Positions 1 through 5,526 of a DNA stretch of 8,689 bases are shown piece by piece. Positions within the stretch are counted from its first letter, which is position 1. The number at the start of each line of letters is the position of its first letter. The DNA lies in assembly GCA_903838095.1 (NCBI GenBank), contig CAILXE010000083.1, positions 1 through 8,689 of the forward strand, given 5' to 3'. A program made the translations under genes and the position numbers. This stretch comes from an uncultured Chlorobiaceae bacterium. Lineage in GTDB: Bacteria; Bacteroidota; Chlorobiia; Chlorobiales; Chlorobiaceae. The notes beneath the pieces are model-generated. The model made no database searches. It was not told the origin of the DNA and worked only from the letters and a program-made list of their open reading frames with translations.

Positions 1-162
1 TAAAAAAGTCCCTGTATTGAGACGGCTGATTGTTGCCGGGCTCAGTCCGAGAATTCTGGAAAGTTTTGTGTTCGGAAGGCCAAGATAGAGCGCCGTATTC
101 CGCACTGCCTTGGAAAGCACAGCCTGCCTGTTTTCTGGATGAAACTGTATGGATTGCTGCAT
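1..162 (-). CDS. Xre/MbcA/ParS-type antitoxin, N-terminal part (runs off left edge)
   Basis: The first 54 codons of a gene read leftwards from an ATG at 162 and are cut by the window edge, so the C-terminal half is missing. The visible part carries a helix-turn-helix: residues about 31-52 read NTKLSRILGLSPATISRLNT, followed by G-T. This is typical of the Xre-like N-terminal domain of MbcA/ParS/Xre antitoxins, which neutralise RES-domain (NAD-degrading) toxins. In that family a C-terminal domain of roughly 60-70 residues binds the toxin and would lie outside the window, with the RES toxin gene usually just downstream. A purine-rich AAAGAG about 9 nt before the ATG could serve as ribosome site. 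A perfect 14-bp palindrome 22 bp upstream is a plausible autoregulatory operator. The HTH is seen; the antitoxin role is inferred from family resemblance. A solitary Xre regulator is the alternative. Confidence 0.72.
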   Translation of the reverse strand, partial: MQQSIQFHPENRQAVLSKAVRNTALYLGLPNTKLSRILGLSPATISRLNTGTFL

Positions 163-183
163 GAGTATTACTCTTTGTTTATA

Positions 184-197
184 ATTTCTATAGAAAT
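184..197. promoter_or_regulatory. 14-bp perfect palindrome, candidate operator
   Basis: ATTTCTATAGAAAT is a perfect inverted repeat centred between 190 and 191, 22 bp upstream of the ATG of the Xre-type gene. Antitoxins of this class commonly repress their own promoter through such sites, so this is a reasonable operator candidate. AT-rich palindromes of this length can also occur by chance. The rest of the 163-426 divergent region shows no gene I can support. Confidence 0.4.
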
Positions 198-426
198 AAT
201 ATAGTTAATTTATTCCTGCAGAAAAACACAATCCAGATATCTGAAGCTCTTGAACGCCGGATAGGGTAAAAATGTTTGTACCTTCCAAAAAATGAAAGTT
301 TTGTACATCGTGCAATGCGTGTATTTATTTGTGCACGGCAGAGGTCGAACAATTGGTTATCTTTTTCTTGTGCGGAGAGGCCGTCAACTCCAGTGTCTCA
401 ATGGTTACACTCTTTTTGTGAAATAA

Positions 427-1095
427 ATGCGCGTTATGAAAGCTCAATCAACATCATCGCTCCTGAATGTTGCACTGCTTCTTGGCGTTGTGACGGTCGG
501 ATATAATATTATTGAAGGCGTCGTCAGTATCTGGTTCGGATTGAATGATGACACCCTGGCGCTGCTTGGATTCGGGGTAGACAGCTTTGTGGAGGTGATG
601 TCCGGCGCAGGAATTGTTCATGCGGTCCTTCGAATGCGCAACAGCCCGATTGAAGCTCGTGATCAATTTGAACGACAGGCCTTGCGGATTACCGGATGGG
701 CATTTTATCTGCTTGCTGCCGGTATGGTTATCGGCGCATTGCTCAATCTTATGCAGGGCAGCCGCCCGGCGACAACTGTTCCCGGAATTATAGTCTCTCT
801 GGTTTCAATTGCCACGATGTGGTGGCTGATGAGCGCAAAAATGAAGGTTGGGAAAGCTCTGCATTCTGAAGCAATTATTGCTGACGCGAATTGCACAAAA
901 ACCTGTCTCTGGCTCTCCATTGTGTTGCTTGCCAGCAGTTTGTTGTATGAATTCTTTCATGTCGGTCTGCTTGATGCTGCCGGATCGCTTGGCATTGCCT
1001 GGTTTGCATGGAAGGAAGGAAAAGAGTCACTCGAAACAGCACGTACTGGCAAGCTTGGCTGTTGCTGTGGGGGGAGCAAGTCGGGCTCATGCTGA
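427..1095 (+). CDS. CDF-type cation efflux membrane protein with Cys-rich tail
   Basis: A 222-residue integral membrane protein with six hydrophobic segments at about residues 11-29, 43-66, 91-109, 117-135, 161-174 and 179-195, matching the transmembrane core of cation diffusion facilitators, which export divalent metals against protons. The TM2 metal motif appears as D52-x3-E56 (GFGVDSFVE). The TM5 motif, normally ADAxHxxxD, reads ADANCTKTC, so the His/Asp pair is replaced by C156 and C160. The cytoplasmic C-terminal metal-sensing domain is absent. Instead the chain ends in a short tail with CCC at 212-214 and a final C222. The start could be 427 or the ATG at 436; neither has a strong ribosome site (a weak GTGA precedes 427). 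The next reading frame, a broken winged-helix gene, begins at its 3' end. The family is fairly sure; the thiophilic-metal specificity is inference. Confidence 0.78.
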   Translation: MRVMKAQSTSSLLNVALLLGVVTVGYNIIEGVVSIWFGLNDDTLALLGFGVDSFVEVMSGAGIVHAVLRMRNSPIEARDQFERQALRITGWAFYLLAAGMVIGALLNLMQGSRPATTVPGIIVSLVSIATMWWLMSAKMKVGKALHSEAIIADANCTKTCLWLSIVLLASSLLYEFFHVGLLDAAGSLGIAWFAWKEGKESLETARTGKLGCCCGGSKSGSC

Positions 1096-1307
1096 TCTCT
1101 TGTGAAAAACCGGTGATGATTCAGGAATTGATGACGGTCATGGTTTTGAAAAACAGGAGCATGTTCAGGAAAAAATATGTTACGCCACTTTTGGAGGCGG
1201 ATATTCTGGCTATGACTATTCCAGACAAGCCGACCAGTTCCCGTCAGCAGTATACCATGACCGAAAAAGGCAGACGATTGCTGGTGGATATTCGCCAGAC
1301 ATCCTGA
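1083..1307 (+). pseudogene. 3' remnant of an AlbA_2/Fic-type gene (winged-helix end)
   Basis: About 74 codons in one frame end at a TGA at 1305. They resemble the C-terminal winged helix found at the end of AlbA_2 (Schlafen-like ATP-binding) and Fic-family proteins. The recognisable pattern is an E-L-M pair, then FRKKYVTPLLEADIL, then M-T-I-P-D-K-P and S-S-x-Q-x-Y-x-x-T-x-K-G-R. Such proteins are usually 400-500 residues, and here the whole N-terminal part is missing. The frame runs back into the end of the cation transporter gene, which occupies a different frame. An ATG at 1089 or 1116 could in principle start a 60-72 residue protein, but neither has a ribosome site, so a decayed gene end is more likely. 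Its last 19 bases and the following 15 recur in front of mod at 3748. The fold resemblance is from memory of the families. Confidence 0.55.
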
Positions 1308-1322
1308 ATCGAAATATTTCAC
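1289..1322 (+). repeat. Imperfect 34-bp direct repeat, copy 1
   Basis: This copy starts TATTCGCCAGAC, spans the TGA stop of the winged-helix remnant and ends in ATATTTCAC. It matches 3748-3781 at 27 of 34 positions without gaps, including the in-frame IRQT-x-stop. The two copies are 2459 bp apart and bracket the nucleotidyltransferase gene pair. Confidence 0.5.
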
Positions 1323-1485
1323 AACCAACGGTGTCGAAAACGGAAGCTGTGCGATGCTAAAAATTTCTCTATGGAAGAGTGGAATTGGGCAAAACCAGAC
1401 AACAGAAAAAAGCTCGTCCAATTCTCTGGCAATACATGGCGGTGGATATTGAAAATTCAGTGTCTGGATTATTTCTTTTTCCTGC

Positions 1486-2403
1486 TCAGTTGCCTTCAAT
1501 CCACTCCGGTATATCTGTCAGCACGTAGCGCGGTTTGCCGCATCCTATCTGTGTCATCATGACCTTGATTTTTGCTGATTGATGCAAATGGGCATTCAGC
1601 TCATCAGCGTTCAGTATAACCGGACCTATCTTGCCTCGTATCACCTCACCGTTCTCGGTCAGCTTAAACTCAAAAGAGCGTCCTTTTGGCAGAACACCCT
1701 GAAACTCTCCATTGAGATACTGCTCATCTTCACGCAGGTTATCTTGCCCAAGCCGTGCCAGACTGTTACGGATCTGGCCCACATCAGAGAATCGAAAGCC
1801 ACGATCCCGATATTGCACGGTGCAGATGGCTTCATTATCAGCCAGGGTTTGCAGGAAGGTGCGCACCTTTTCCAATGCGCGAGGATCGGTATCTGCTACC
1901 GAGTCGGCCAATTCATCATCAGAGCCAACGGTACCCCGCAGAAGGTTCTGTGTGCGCTCCAGCGCCTGAGCCATCGGACTTACTTCGTCAAAAGTTAGTT
2001 GCCCATTTCGATACTCTTCAAGTTCAAATCCAAAAGAGCCAAGCGCAGTGTTTGTAATCAACAATTGATGCTGCTCTCGATTGGGTATCGGCCCCATTGC
2101 AGCAAGTGGTGTGCAGAGCGAAGCAGCTACAGCAGTTACCGCCTCTGCGAAGTTGCTTACCGCCTTCATGCCAAATTCAGCGAAAATGCCATGGCTGCCA
2201 ATGACTGGACGGCCATTGAAGGTCAGTTGAACGCGTTCAGGCTCTCGTTCATTGACAGGCTCTTCTGCCAAACGCTTCTCAATTCCACGAATGCGGGATT
2301 CAGTGCTTATCCGCATGATCTTCGCGGAATCAGGGAGTTCAGCCAAGCTTTCTCGCAGAAACGTCAGCTCAGACAGCAGATGAATTCGATCTTGCGGGTT
2401 CAT
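1486..2403 (-). CDS. Uncharacterised 305-aa partner of the DUF6932-like gene
   Basis: I do not recognise a named family. The ATG at 2403 is chosen over a frame extension to 2439 because it is preceded by an excellent ribosome site (AAGGAG, then AACC) and overlaps the upstream gene's stop as ATGA, the signature of translational coupling. The N-terminal 48 residues are charged and helical (coiled-coil-like, rich in R, E and L). Residues 57-78 contain V-Q-L-T-F-N-G-R-P-V-I-G-S-H-G-I, probably a conserved core. Residues 79-103 are Ala-rich and mildly hydrophobic but too weak for a sure membrane span. Residues 110-150 and 229-262 look like beta strands (for example GEFQGVLPKGRSFEFKL), and the C-terminus ends PRYVLTDIPEW. 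No catalytic motif stands out. Because it is coupled to a likely nucleotidyltransferase, it may be its antitoxin, substrate or adaptor; this is inference only. Confidence 0.85.
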   Translation of the reverse strand: MNPQDRIHLLSELTFLRESLAELPDSAKIMRISTESRIRGIEKRLAEEPVNEREPERVQLTFNGRPVIGSHGIFAEFGMKAVSNFAEAVTAVAASLCTPLAAMGPIPNREQHQLLITNTALGSFGFELEEYRNGQLTFDEVSPMAQALERTQNLLRGTVGSDDELADSVADTDPRALEKVRTFLQTLADNEAICTVQYRDRGFRFSDVGQIRNSLARLGQDNLREDEQYLNGEFQGVLPKGRSFEFKLTENGEVIRGKIGPVILNADELNAHLHQSAKIKVMMTQIGCGKPRYVLTDIPEWIEGN

Positions 2404-2972
2404 GGTTCTCCTTCTGTTCTTTCGAATTGAGTAAGCCAAGCCAAGGCATCAGCATCTTCAACAGGCGTTAACTCAATCTGCAGAAAACCTTTCCACACCT
2501 GAGTTCGCCGGTGAGACCATAAGCCGTACCAGTATGCCGACCAGTGGGTGAGCATGCGCGGCGTGATCTGGTCAAGTTCAACGTAATACGCATCGATATT
2601 GATTCGTTTTTTTAAAATATCGTGATCGAAGAGGTAAGCATCATCATCGGAAATGTTGAGACTGGCTGGTGTATTGAAGAAAGATACTACGTCAATATCC
2701 CGTGGCGCTCGTTGCTCTATTGTTTCCACATCTTCAAGGAAACTGCCATCAATCCATTGAAATCCTTCAGAGAGACCAATGCGGTGCAGCTCCTTGCGAT
2801 AACCAAGGAAGGATTTTATGACTGACCGTCGTTCTGATGAGGTCGAAAAACGCATCACCAGATCTTTGAGAGATACGGGATAGGGCGAACGAACCGGACT
2901 TGTTGGCAAATGCGGATCAACAGGCGGCAAAACCCCATTCGTATTCCATGCAGGTATGGCAATGGTGTTCAT
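2400..2972 (-). CDS. DUF6932-like nucleotidyltransferase-fold protein
   Basis: A 190-residue soluble protein resembling the DUF6932 family, with the pattern GVLPPVDP near the start (13-20), RSPYPVSL at 28-35, GFQWIDGSFLEDVE at 70-83 and RAPRDIDVV at 88-96. The pair G76-S77 followed by D92-x-D94, and a third acidic residue D127 in INIDAYYVE, fit the metal-binding triad of the polymerase-beta/MNT nucleotidyltransferase fold, so an active transferase is plausible. The tail has a basic-aromatic stretch (WSHRRTQVWKGFL, 152-164). It starts at an ATG at 2972 with only a weak ribosome site, and its stop overlaps the start of the next gene by four bases. MNT-type enzymes act as antitoxins to HEPN toxins or as toxins modifying tRNA or protein; which applies here cannot be read from the sequence. 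The family call is from motif memory, not a search. Confidence 0.8.
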   Translation of the reverse strand: MNTIAIPAWNTNGVLPPVDPHLPTSPVRSPYPVSLKDLVMRFSTSSERRSVIKSFLGYRKELHRIGLSEGFQWIDGSFLEDVETIEQRAPRDIDVVSFFNTPASLNISDDDAYLFDHDILKKRINIDAYYVELDQITPRMLTHWSAYWYGLWSHRRTQVWKGFLQIELTPVEDADALAWLTQFERTEGEP

Positions 2973-3272
2973 TCAGGCTTTCGGTTGAGTTTTTGAATAA
3001 TGCGTCTTTTGCGTCAGGTGCATGTAAGGGTTGTTGTCAGAGTATTTTCACTTGATATTCCACTGCATATCAGAAAATCTGGGTAGAGTGGGTTTGGAAG
3101 CTACAACAGTCAACCTGGTATTACTCCGATATATCACACTTTTTTCACTTCCAATAAAGTAGCTTAATCCGAATATAAATCCAATTTTTCAAATCTGAGA
3201 GCGTAAATTGCTTGGCTACAAGCGTTTTTCCTGCAAAAGAATTTCGAGGTGATCACTAAGCCGTAATCATCG

Positions 3273-3292
3273 TTGCTTGACTGTTGCTTGAT
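3273..3292 (+). repeat. 20-bp direct repeat, copy 1 (two 11-bp spaced half-units)
   Basis: TTGCTTGACTGTTGCTTGAT contains two TTGCTTGA units 11 bp apart. The same block recurs at 3361 with one mismatch (T to C at its tenth base), exactly 88 bp downstream. The arrangement is iteron-like and could be a binding array for a regulator. Confidence 0.6.
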
Positions 3293-3360
3293 GGAGAAAG
3301 GGAAAAACTTATTTATTTTCTGCTAACGATATGAATAAATGATAATTGGGTAGTAGTAAT

Positions 3361-3380
3361 TTGCTTGACCGTTGCTTGAT
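3361..3380 (+). repeat. 20-bp direct repeat, copy 2
   Basis: TTGCTTGACCGTTGCTTGAT matches copy 1 at 19 of 20 bases. A partial third TGTTGC unit follows at 3385, and a looser TTGCTTGG stands alone at 3208. Confidence 0.6.
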
Positions 3381-3514
3381 TGGCTGTTGCGTTGTCATGG
3401 TTCATCGACTCGCAAAGGTTATTAATGATCTCTTGTGGAATAAATTACCGGATTGGATGAGTTGACAAGCAGGAGATGTGTAAGAGAGGTAATCTGATGG
3501 GAGAGCTTCGCAGG

Positions 3515-3526
3515 AATCAATTGATT
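3515..3526. promoter_or_regulatory. 12-bp perfect palindrome
   Basis: AATCAATTGATT is a perfect inverted repeat in the middle of the non-coding region. It could be an operator half-way between the two divergent transcription units, but it has no obvious promoter beside it and may be chance. Confidence 0.25.
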
Positions 3527-3559
3527 GTCAATAAAGGTAGCATGGCTATTCCTCAGTGG

Positions 3560-3572
3560 GTTCTCGTAAAAT
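3560..3572 (+). repeat. GTTCTCGTAAAAT word, upstream copy
   Basis: This 13-base word is repeated exactly at 3648-3660, 88 bp downstream, where it forms one arm of an inverted repeat. It is followed by a run of six G and seven A (3577-3590), a tract that could slip during replication. Confidence 0.5.
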
Positions 3573-3595
3573 AGAGCGGGGGGAAAAAAATTAAG

Positions 3596-3622
3596 AAAGG
3601 ACATACGTAACAGTGCCTTTTT
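3596..3622 (+). terminator. Weak terminator-like hairpin
   Basis: AAAGGAC pairs with GTGCCTTT, with one bulged base and a loop of about ten bases, followed by a short T run. It could end a short plus-strand transcript from the repeat region and so shield mod from upstream reading. The stem is short and the call is weak. Confidence 0.22.
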
Positions 3623-3647
3623 AAGTCTTATTAAATTAATAGTTTAC

Positions 3648-3686
3648 GTTCTCGTAAAATGTTGAGTTTCATAAGCGTTTTACGAG
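3648..3686. promoter_or_regulatory. Inverted repeat CTCGTAAAA/TTTTACGAG upstream of mod
   Basis: A perfect 9-bp inverted repeat (arms 3651-3659 and 3678-3686) with an 18-base spacer lies about 120 bp before the mod start. A third copy of the same word at 3562 makes a three-site array. The layout fits binding of a dimeric or oligomeric regulator of the restriction-modification operon, or a hairpin in the 5' leader. No controller-protein gene is present in the window. Confidence 0.45.
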
Positions 3687-3747
3687 ACGATCAAATAACT
3701 GATAGTTCTGAATGTTTAAAGTAATAGTCTGTGCAGCAGGCCTTTGG

Positions 3748-3781
3748 TATTCGCCAGACGTTTTGAAACAGAATATTTCGC
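3748..3781 (+). repeat. Imperfect 34-bp direct repeat, copy 2
   Basis: It begins TATTCGCCAGAC and matches 1289-1322 at 27 of 34 bases. Read in the corresponding frame it gives GIRQTF-stop, against DIRQTS-stop in copy 1. It may therefore be the last codons of a second, otherwise lost, winged-helix gene in front of mod, or the far end of an inserted segment. Confidence 0.5.
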
Positions 3782-3807
3782 TATAAAATCACACAGGAAT
3801 AAAATAA

Positions 3808-5526
3808 ATGCCGTCACTTGACTGGATTGGGAAAAAAGCTGTTGTAAACCACCACAAGCAGGTGCCGTTTCATTTGTTGCGTCAGAATATGGAGTTGTCG
3901 GCTGGTGACCCTGATTCAAAAAATCTTCTTGTGCAGGGGGATAACCTTGTCGCCTTGAAGGCACTGCTTCCATACTATGCCGGGCAGGTGAAGTGCATCT
4001 ATATCGACCCGCCGTATAACACCGGTAATGAAAGCTGGGTGTACAACGATAACGTCAACAGCCCGGAGATGCGGGAATGGCTGGGCAAAGCAGTTGGGAA
4101 GGAAGCTGAAGATCTTTCGCGCCATGACAAGTGGTTGTGCATGATGTATCCACGGCTGGTGCTGTTGAAAGAGTTTTTGAAAGAGGACGGTGTCATATTC
4201 ATAAGCATAGACGATAATGAACTTGCCAATTTAACCGTATTGCTCAATGAGATATTTGGTGTTGGCAATCTCCTTGCAACCCTTGTTTGGGAAAAAGGGA
4301 AGAAGGGTGATGCCAAGTTTTTTTCTGTCTCCCACGAATACATGATTGCCGTTGCCAAAAGCAAATCCACTCTTATCGCTCTCAACACAAAATGGAGAAG
4401 GAATAAACCCGGCATCGATCAGGTTCTTTCGTATTACAACGACCTGAAAGAGCAGTATCATGGCGACCATGTCACAATACGCAAGGAAATGATGCAATGG
4501 TACAAGTCATTGCCAGCCAAACACCCATCGAAAGCGCATAAACACTATAATAATTCGGATGATAGAGGGTTATATTTTGCGGCTGACTTTTCTGGACCGG
4601 ATGACGGAAGAGAAAGCAGGCCACGCTACGATATTATTCATCCAGAGACAAAGCTGCCGGTAAAAAAACCCTCAACAGGGTGGAGATGGGAAGAGACAAG
4701 AACGCTGCAAGCATTAGCTGAAATTCCTCAACGTATCCATTTTGGGCCAGATGAAAAAACCATTCCCTGTCGTAAAAGTTATCTGTTTGAAATTGACAGC
4801 GAACCCTTTCCAAGCGTGTTTTATAAGGATGGCAGGGCGGCAACGCTTGAAGTAGAGCAAATACTTGGAGGTGGGAGTTTTGCATTTCCCAAGGACAGTG
4901 AAATTTTAACTGATTTGATTGGTATGGTGTGCGCGAATGACGATATCATCCTTGATAGTTTTGCTGGCAGTGGAACGACGGGTCATGCCGTTTTGAAGTT
5001 GAACCATGCAGACAGAGGGAATCGAAAGTTCATTCTTGTCGAAATGGATAATGAAATTTGCCGACAACGAACAAGTAAACGGCTGGCAAACGTTATCGCT
5101 GGATATACCACAGGTAGCAAAGAGACCACTCTTGTTCCCGGCCTTGGTGGCGGCTTCCGCTTCTGCGAACTCGGCGAACCCCTCTTCTCCGCAGACGGTT
5201 CCATCAACAAGGCGGTCACCTTCAAAGAGCTTGCGCACCACATCTTTTTCATTGCGACCGGGGAGCCCCTGCCACCTGCCACCGATTTCTCAACCCCGTT
5301 TCTTAGCACCTCGAACAACATCGCAGTCTATCTGCTCTACAACGGAATTCTTGGCGATAACGAGGAGGAGGGCGGCAATGTGCTTACCCGCGCTGTGTTA
5401 AGCCGCTTGCCGAAACATGAGGGTACAAAAATTGTCTACGGCAATGGCTGCCTGCTTGGCACATCGCATCTCAACCGGGAGAACATCATTTTCCGCCAAA
5501 TCCCCTACGAAGTGAGGTGCTCATGA
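3808..5526 (+). CDS. mod: Type III restriction-modification adenine methyltransferase (Mod)
   Basis: A 572-residue site-specific DNA methyltransferase that transfers a methyl group from S-adenosylmethionine to the N6 of adenine in a short asymmetric site. It also provides target recognition for the Res partner. The catalytic motif IV DPPY lies at 67-70 within IDPPYNTGNE, well ahead of the SAM-binding FAGSG at 385-389 (LDSFAGSGTTGHAVL). This order is that of the beta class, to which type III Mod proteins belong. ILVEMD at 409-414 supplies the acidic residue after the next strand. The variable stretch of about 150-350 is the likely target-recognition domain, and 440-572 is a C-terminal domain probably contacting Res. 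The start at 3808 has AGGA nine bases upstream. The last codons overlap res by four bases. At 572 residues it is somewhat shorter than classic Mod proteins (about 600-680), but no motif is missing. Confidence 0.93.
   Translation: MPSLDWIGKKAVVNHHKQVPFHLLRQNMELSAGDPDSKNLLVQGDNLVALKALLPYYAGQVKCIYIDPPYNTGNESWVYNDNVNSPEMREWLGKAVGKEAEDLSRHDKWLCMMYPRLVLLKEFLKEDGVIFISIDDNELANLTVLLNEIFGVGNLLATLVWEKGKKGDAKFFSVSHEYMIAVAKSKSTLIALNTKWRRNKPGIDQVLSYYNDLKEQYHGDHVTIRKEMMQWYKSLPAKHPSKAHKHYNNSDDRGLYFAADFSGPDDGRESRPRYDIIHPETKLPVKKPSTGWRWEETRTLQALAEIPQRIHFGPDEKTIPCRKSYLFEIDSEPFPSVFYKDGRAATLEVEQILGGGSFAFPKDSEILTDLIGMVCANDDIILDSFAGSGTTGHAVLKLNHADRGNRKFILVEMDNEICRQRTSKRLANVIAGYTTGSKETTLVPGLGGGFRFCELGEPLFSADGSINKAVTFKELAHHIFFIATGEPLPPATDFSTPFLSTSNNIAVYLLYNGILGDNEEEGGNVLTRAVLSRLPKHEGTKIVYGNGCLLGTSHLNRENIIFRQIPYEVRCS

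Larger units (their letters stand above)
2973..3807. other. 835-bp non-coding region between divergent genes, rich in short repeats
   Basis: No convincing gene is seen here. The only open frame of note (minus strand, 3422-3604, 60 codons) has no recognisable protein pattern or ribosome site. The region must hold the promoters for the leftward nucleotidyltransferase pair and the rightward mod-res operon. It contains two 20-bp direct repeats (3273, 3361), a 12-bp palindrome (3515), three copies of the word CTCGTAAAA, one of them inverted (3562, 3651, 3678), a weak terminator-like hairpin (3596-3622), and near its right end the second copy of the 34-bp repeat. The length is unusual for such compact neighbours and suggests decayed sequence or a regulatory or non-coding RNA locus. 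Confidence 0.6.

Noticed and set aside
276..506. 76-codon plus-strand frame ahead of and inside the transporter gene
   Set aside because: It overlaps the transporter start in another frame and shows no protein-like pattern; the region before 427 is more likely promoter DNA.
957..1499. 180-codon minus-strand frame overlapping the end of the transporter and the winged-helix remnant
   Set aside because: It lies mainly opposite two better supported plus-strand frames and its translation is low-complexity (runs of H, Q, P and F) without domain features.
3273..3380. CRISPR-like array from the 20-bp repeats
   Set aside because: Only two copies 88 bp apart, each internally made of two half-units, with no regular spacers and no cas genes.
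3422..3604. 60-codon open frame on the minus strand in the non-coding region
   Set aside because: No ribosome site, no recognisable protein pattern, and it crosses the palindrome and repeat words; it is most likely a chance frame.
3764..3787. TTGAAA and TATAAA before mod as a promoter
   Set aside because: The boxes are only 13 bases apart, too short for a standard promoter, and TATAAA is so close to the start codon that the leader would be very short.
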